Assembly (NCBI GenBank): GCA_016432265.1
Contig: CP066681.1
Coordinates: 1,576,342-1,640,341, forward strand
DNA: 64,000 nucleotides
From: Micavibrio aeruginosavorus
GTDB lineage: Bacteria; Pseudomonadota; Alphaproteobacteria; Micavibrionales; Micavibrionaceae
Reading direction: 5' to 3'
The position numbers were made by a program, and so were the translations under genes. This document shows, piece after piece, positions 62,970-64,000 of this stretch. The notes under the pieces were generated by a model. That model worked only from the letters and a program-made list of their open reading frames with translations. It had not been told where the DNA came from and did not search any database. Each line of letters opens with the position of its first letter. Within the stretch, counting starts at the first letter, position 1.

Positions 62970-64000
62970 TCAGCCATGCAGGGAACAGGGCACCTGACCC
63001 ATATCAAGCGCACCAAGGGTAACCGCCATAGCCTGCGAGCCTGACACTAAAAGATCGGGGTTTTTGATCATTGCCACGGTCATTTTCCGGGCAGGCCAGC
63101 AGATTTTCTGCGCCGGCCGGATATAGCTGCCTGAAACAAAATTATACCCGGCCTTGATGGCGGCATCAAAGATCATGGAACTGGTCACACCTTTAATATA
63201 ATATTTCATGTCATGCTTCTTCTGGTTTTCCGCATATTTCAGAACCAAGCGGACTTTCTCTTCCTCGTTCATCGACATCTCTGAAATGTCGAAGCCGCAG
63301 GCATACAATTTGGGAAAACTGCGCGTAAAACTGACATGCGATAAAATGCCGGTATCAAAGCTATAAGCCCTGACATAATGACTGAGACGCTCAACCGTAG
63401 CAATCATGCCAGTGGAAACGGCACTGGCCGGAACCCCCCTTATCTCAATGATCAGGTTACGCTTGATTTCCAACGGCAAAGACTTCATGAAGGCCAGGAT
63501 AAACTCGCTAACGTTTTTATCCGTTACCGTTTGCAAACGTAAAGGAACAACAACCAAGGCATTCGCATTTTTGATCTGCAAGGATCTGATCTGCAGACAT
63601 GCCGCGAACAACCCAGCTAAATCCTGACGGGCGATTTCCCCTGTATTATATTGCTGGACAGGAACATGCCCGCGCACCACGGCCAGCGACCCTGACATAA
63701 TCTGGCTGCCATAATCCCAGAACGGGAAATATTGAATTTCTACCTGCGCAATAATTTCTGCCATTTCACGCGTCATCGGAAATTTTCGTCGCTCCACCAG
63801 CATATCTTGCATAACCTGTGACACCCAGAAGTGAACAGCCTCAATCCTGGGGTTTGTCTTCAAACCTTCTTTCAGGATTTTTGCGATCTCTGCATGGTTA
63901 TGCCCGGCCCTTCCTGCATCATCCTTGTCAGCGCAATATCCATCCACTTTTATAATCTCAGCCGGGCCAATTGAATCTTGCTGCGCCAACTGCAGGCTTT
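62970..64000 (-). CDS. EAL-like protein, runs off the window
   Basis: At least 343 residues; the frame continues past position 64000 with no stop or convincing start before the edge (the apparent start at 63989 is TTG inside an open frame). Residues include FPFWDYGSQIMSGSLAVVRG and VVVPLRLQTVTDKNVSEF. The middle and end match the C-terminal half of the 60806 product in layout: a WD motif, a hydrophobic strand V(V/C)PL, an EIRG or LILK strand, and GYNFVSGSYI. Catalytic EAL residues are not evident. Likely a signalling-cluster partner. Confidence 0.65.
   Translation of the reverse strand, partial: SLQLAQQDSIGPAEIIKVDGYCADKDDAGRAGHNHAEIAKILKEGLKTNPRIEAVHFWVSQVMQDMLVERRKFPMTREMAEIIAQVEIQYFPFWDYGSQIMSGSLAVVRGHVPVQQYNTGEIARQDLAGLFAACLQIRSLQIKNANALVVVPLRLQTVTDKNVSEFILAFMKSLPLEIKRNLIIEIRGVPASAVSTGMIATVERLSHYVRAYSFDTGILSHVSFTRSFPKLYACGFDISEMSMNEEEKVRLVLKYAENQKKHDMKYYIKGVTSSMIFDAAIKAGYNFVSGSYIRPAQKICWPARKMTVAMIKNPDLLVSGSQAMAVTLGALDMGQVPCSLHG

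Overview
The window is 64 kb of a mid-GC (roughly 50-55 percent by eye) bacterial chromosome. Gene content and order point to an alphaproteobacterium: an F0-only ATP synthase cluster with separate b and b' subunits, a PopZ-type pole organiser beside valS and a TolC gene, the ruvCAB-ybgC-tolQRAB order, zapA-6S RNA-ygfA, and the rsfS-rlmH-envC-ctpA-rppH run. I cannot fix the genus; a Rhodospirillales- or Micavibrio-like lineage is a guess.

Positions 1-43,900 are mostly chromosomal core. Left to right: the 3' part of suhB, an OmpA-like envelope protein, a DsbA-like thioredoxin and smc; then atpI-B-E-F'-F, nadD, and the rsfS-rlmH-envC-ctpA-deacetylase-rppH operon (+). Facing it are tolB-A-R-Q, ybgC, ruvB-A-C and yebC (-). 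Next come a response regulator with a conserved partner, a lipase-like gene, ymdB, ygfA, 6S RNA, zapA, transketolase, two accessory genes, gap, a winged-helix gene with a Gly/Ala-rich small peptide, fba, an SPFH/NfeD pair, L31, valS, popZ, tolC and a PIMT-like gene.

From tRNA-Cys and tRNA-Gln (43.9-44.3 kb) the chromosome turns accessory. The 3' end of tRNA-Gln recurs at 49.7 and 50.9 kb, so 44.3-50.9 kb looks like two integrated segments in tandem. The first carries a decayed recombinase remnant, a four-gene operon (membrane protein, DUF2269, DUF393-DUF4166 fusion, saccharopine-dehydrogenase-like) and a Fic/wHTH gene under six repeated operator-like boxes. The second carries one unrecognised gene. 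A second CtpA-type protease and tRNA-Asn follow; beside tRNA-Asn lie a truncated integrase and an AT-rich stretch (53.9-55.6 kb) with two similarly built gene pairs, each a soluble or secreted protein overlapping a small membrane protein. This repeated pair layout is my best candidate for an undescribed system.

The last 8 kb holds a beta-propeller protein and a signalling cluster on the minus strand: two single-domain response regulators, a dCache hybrid histidine kinase with receiver and HPt domains, and two paralogous proteins with degenerate GGDEF/EAL-like domains, the last running off the window.

Notable fine structure: rsfS appears to lack any ATG/GTG/TTG start and probably uses ATT; nadD probably starts at a TTG whose Shine-Dalgarno lies in a hairpin; a Fur-box-like palindrome precedes an SDR-like gene whose catalytic Tyr position holds Asp.
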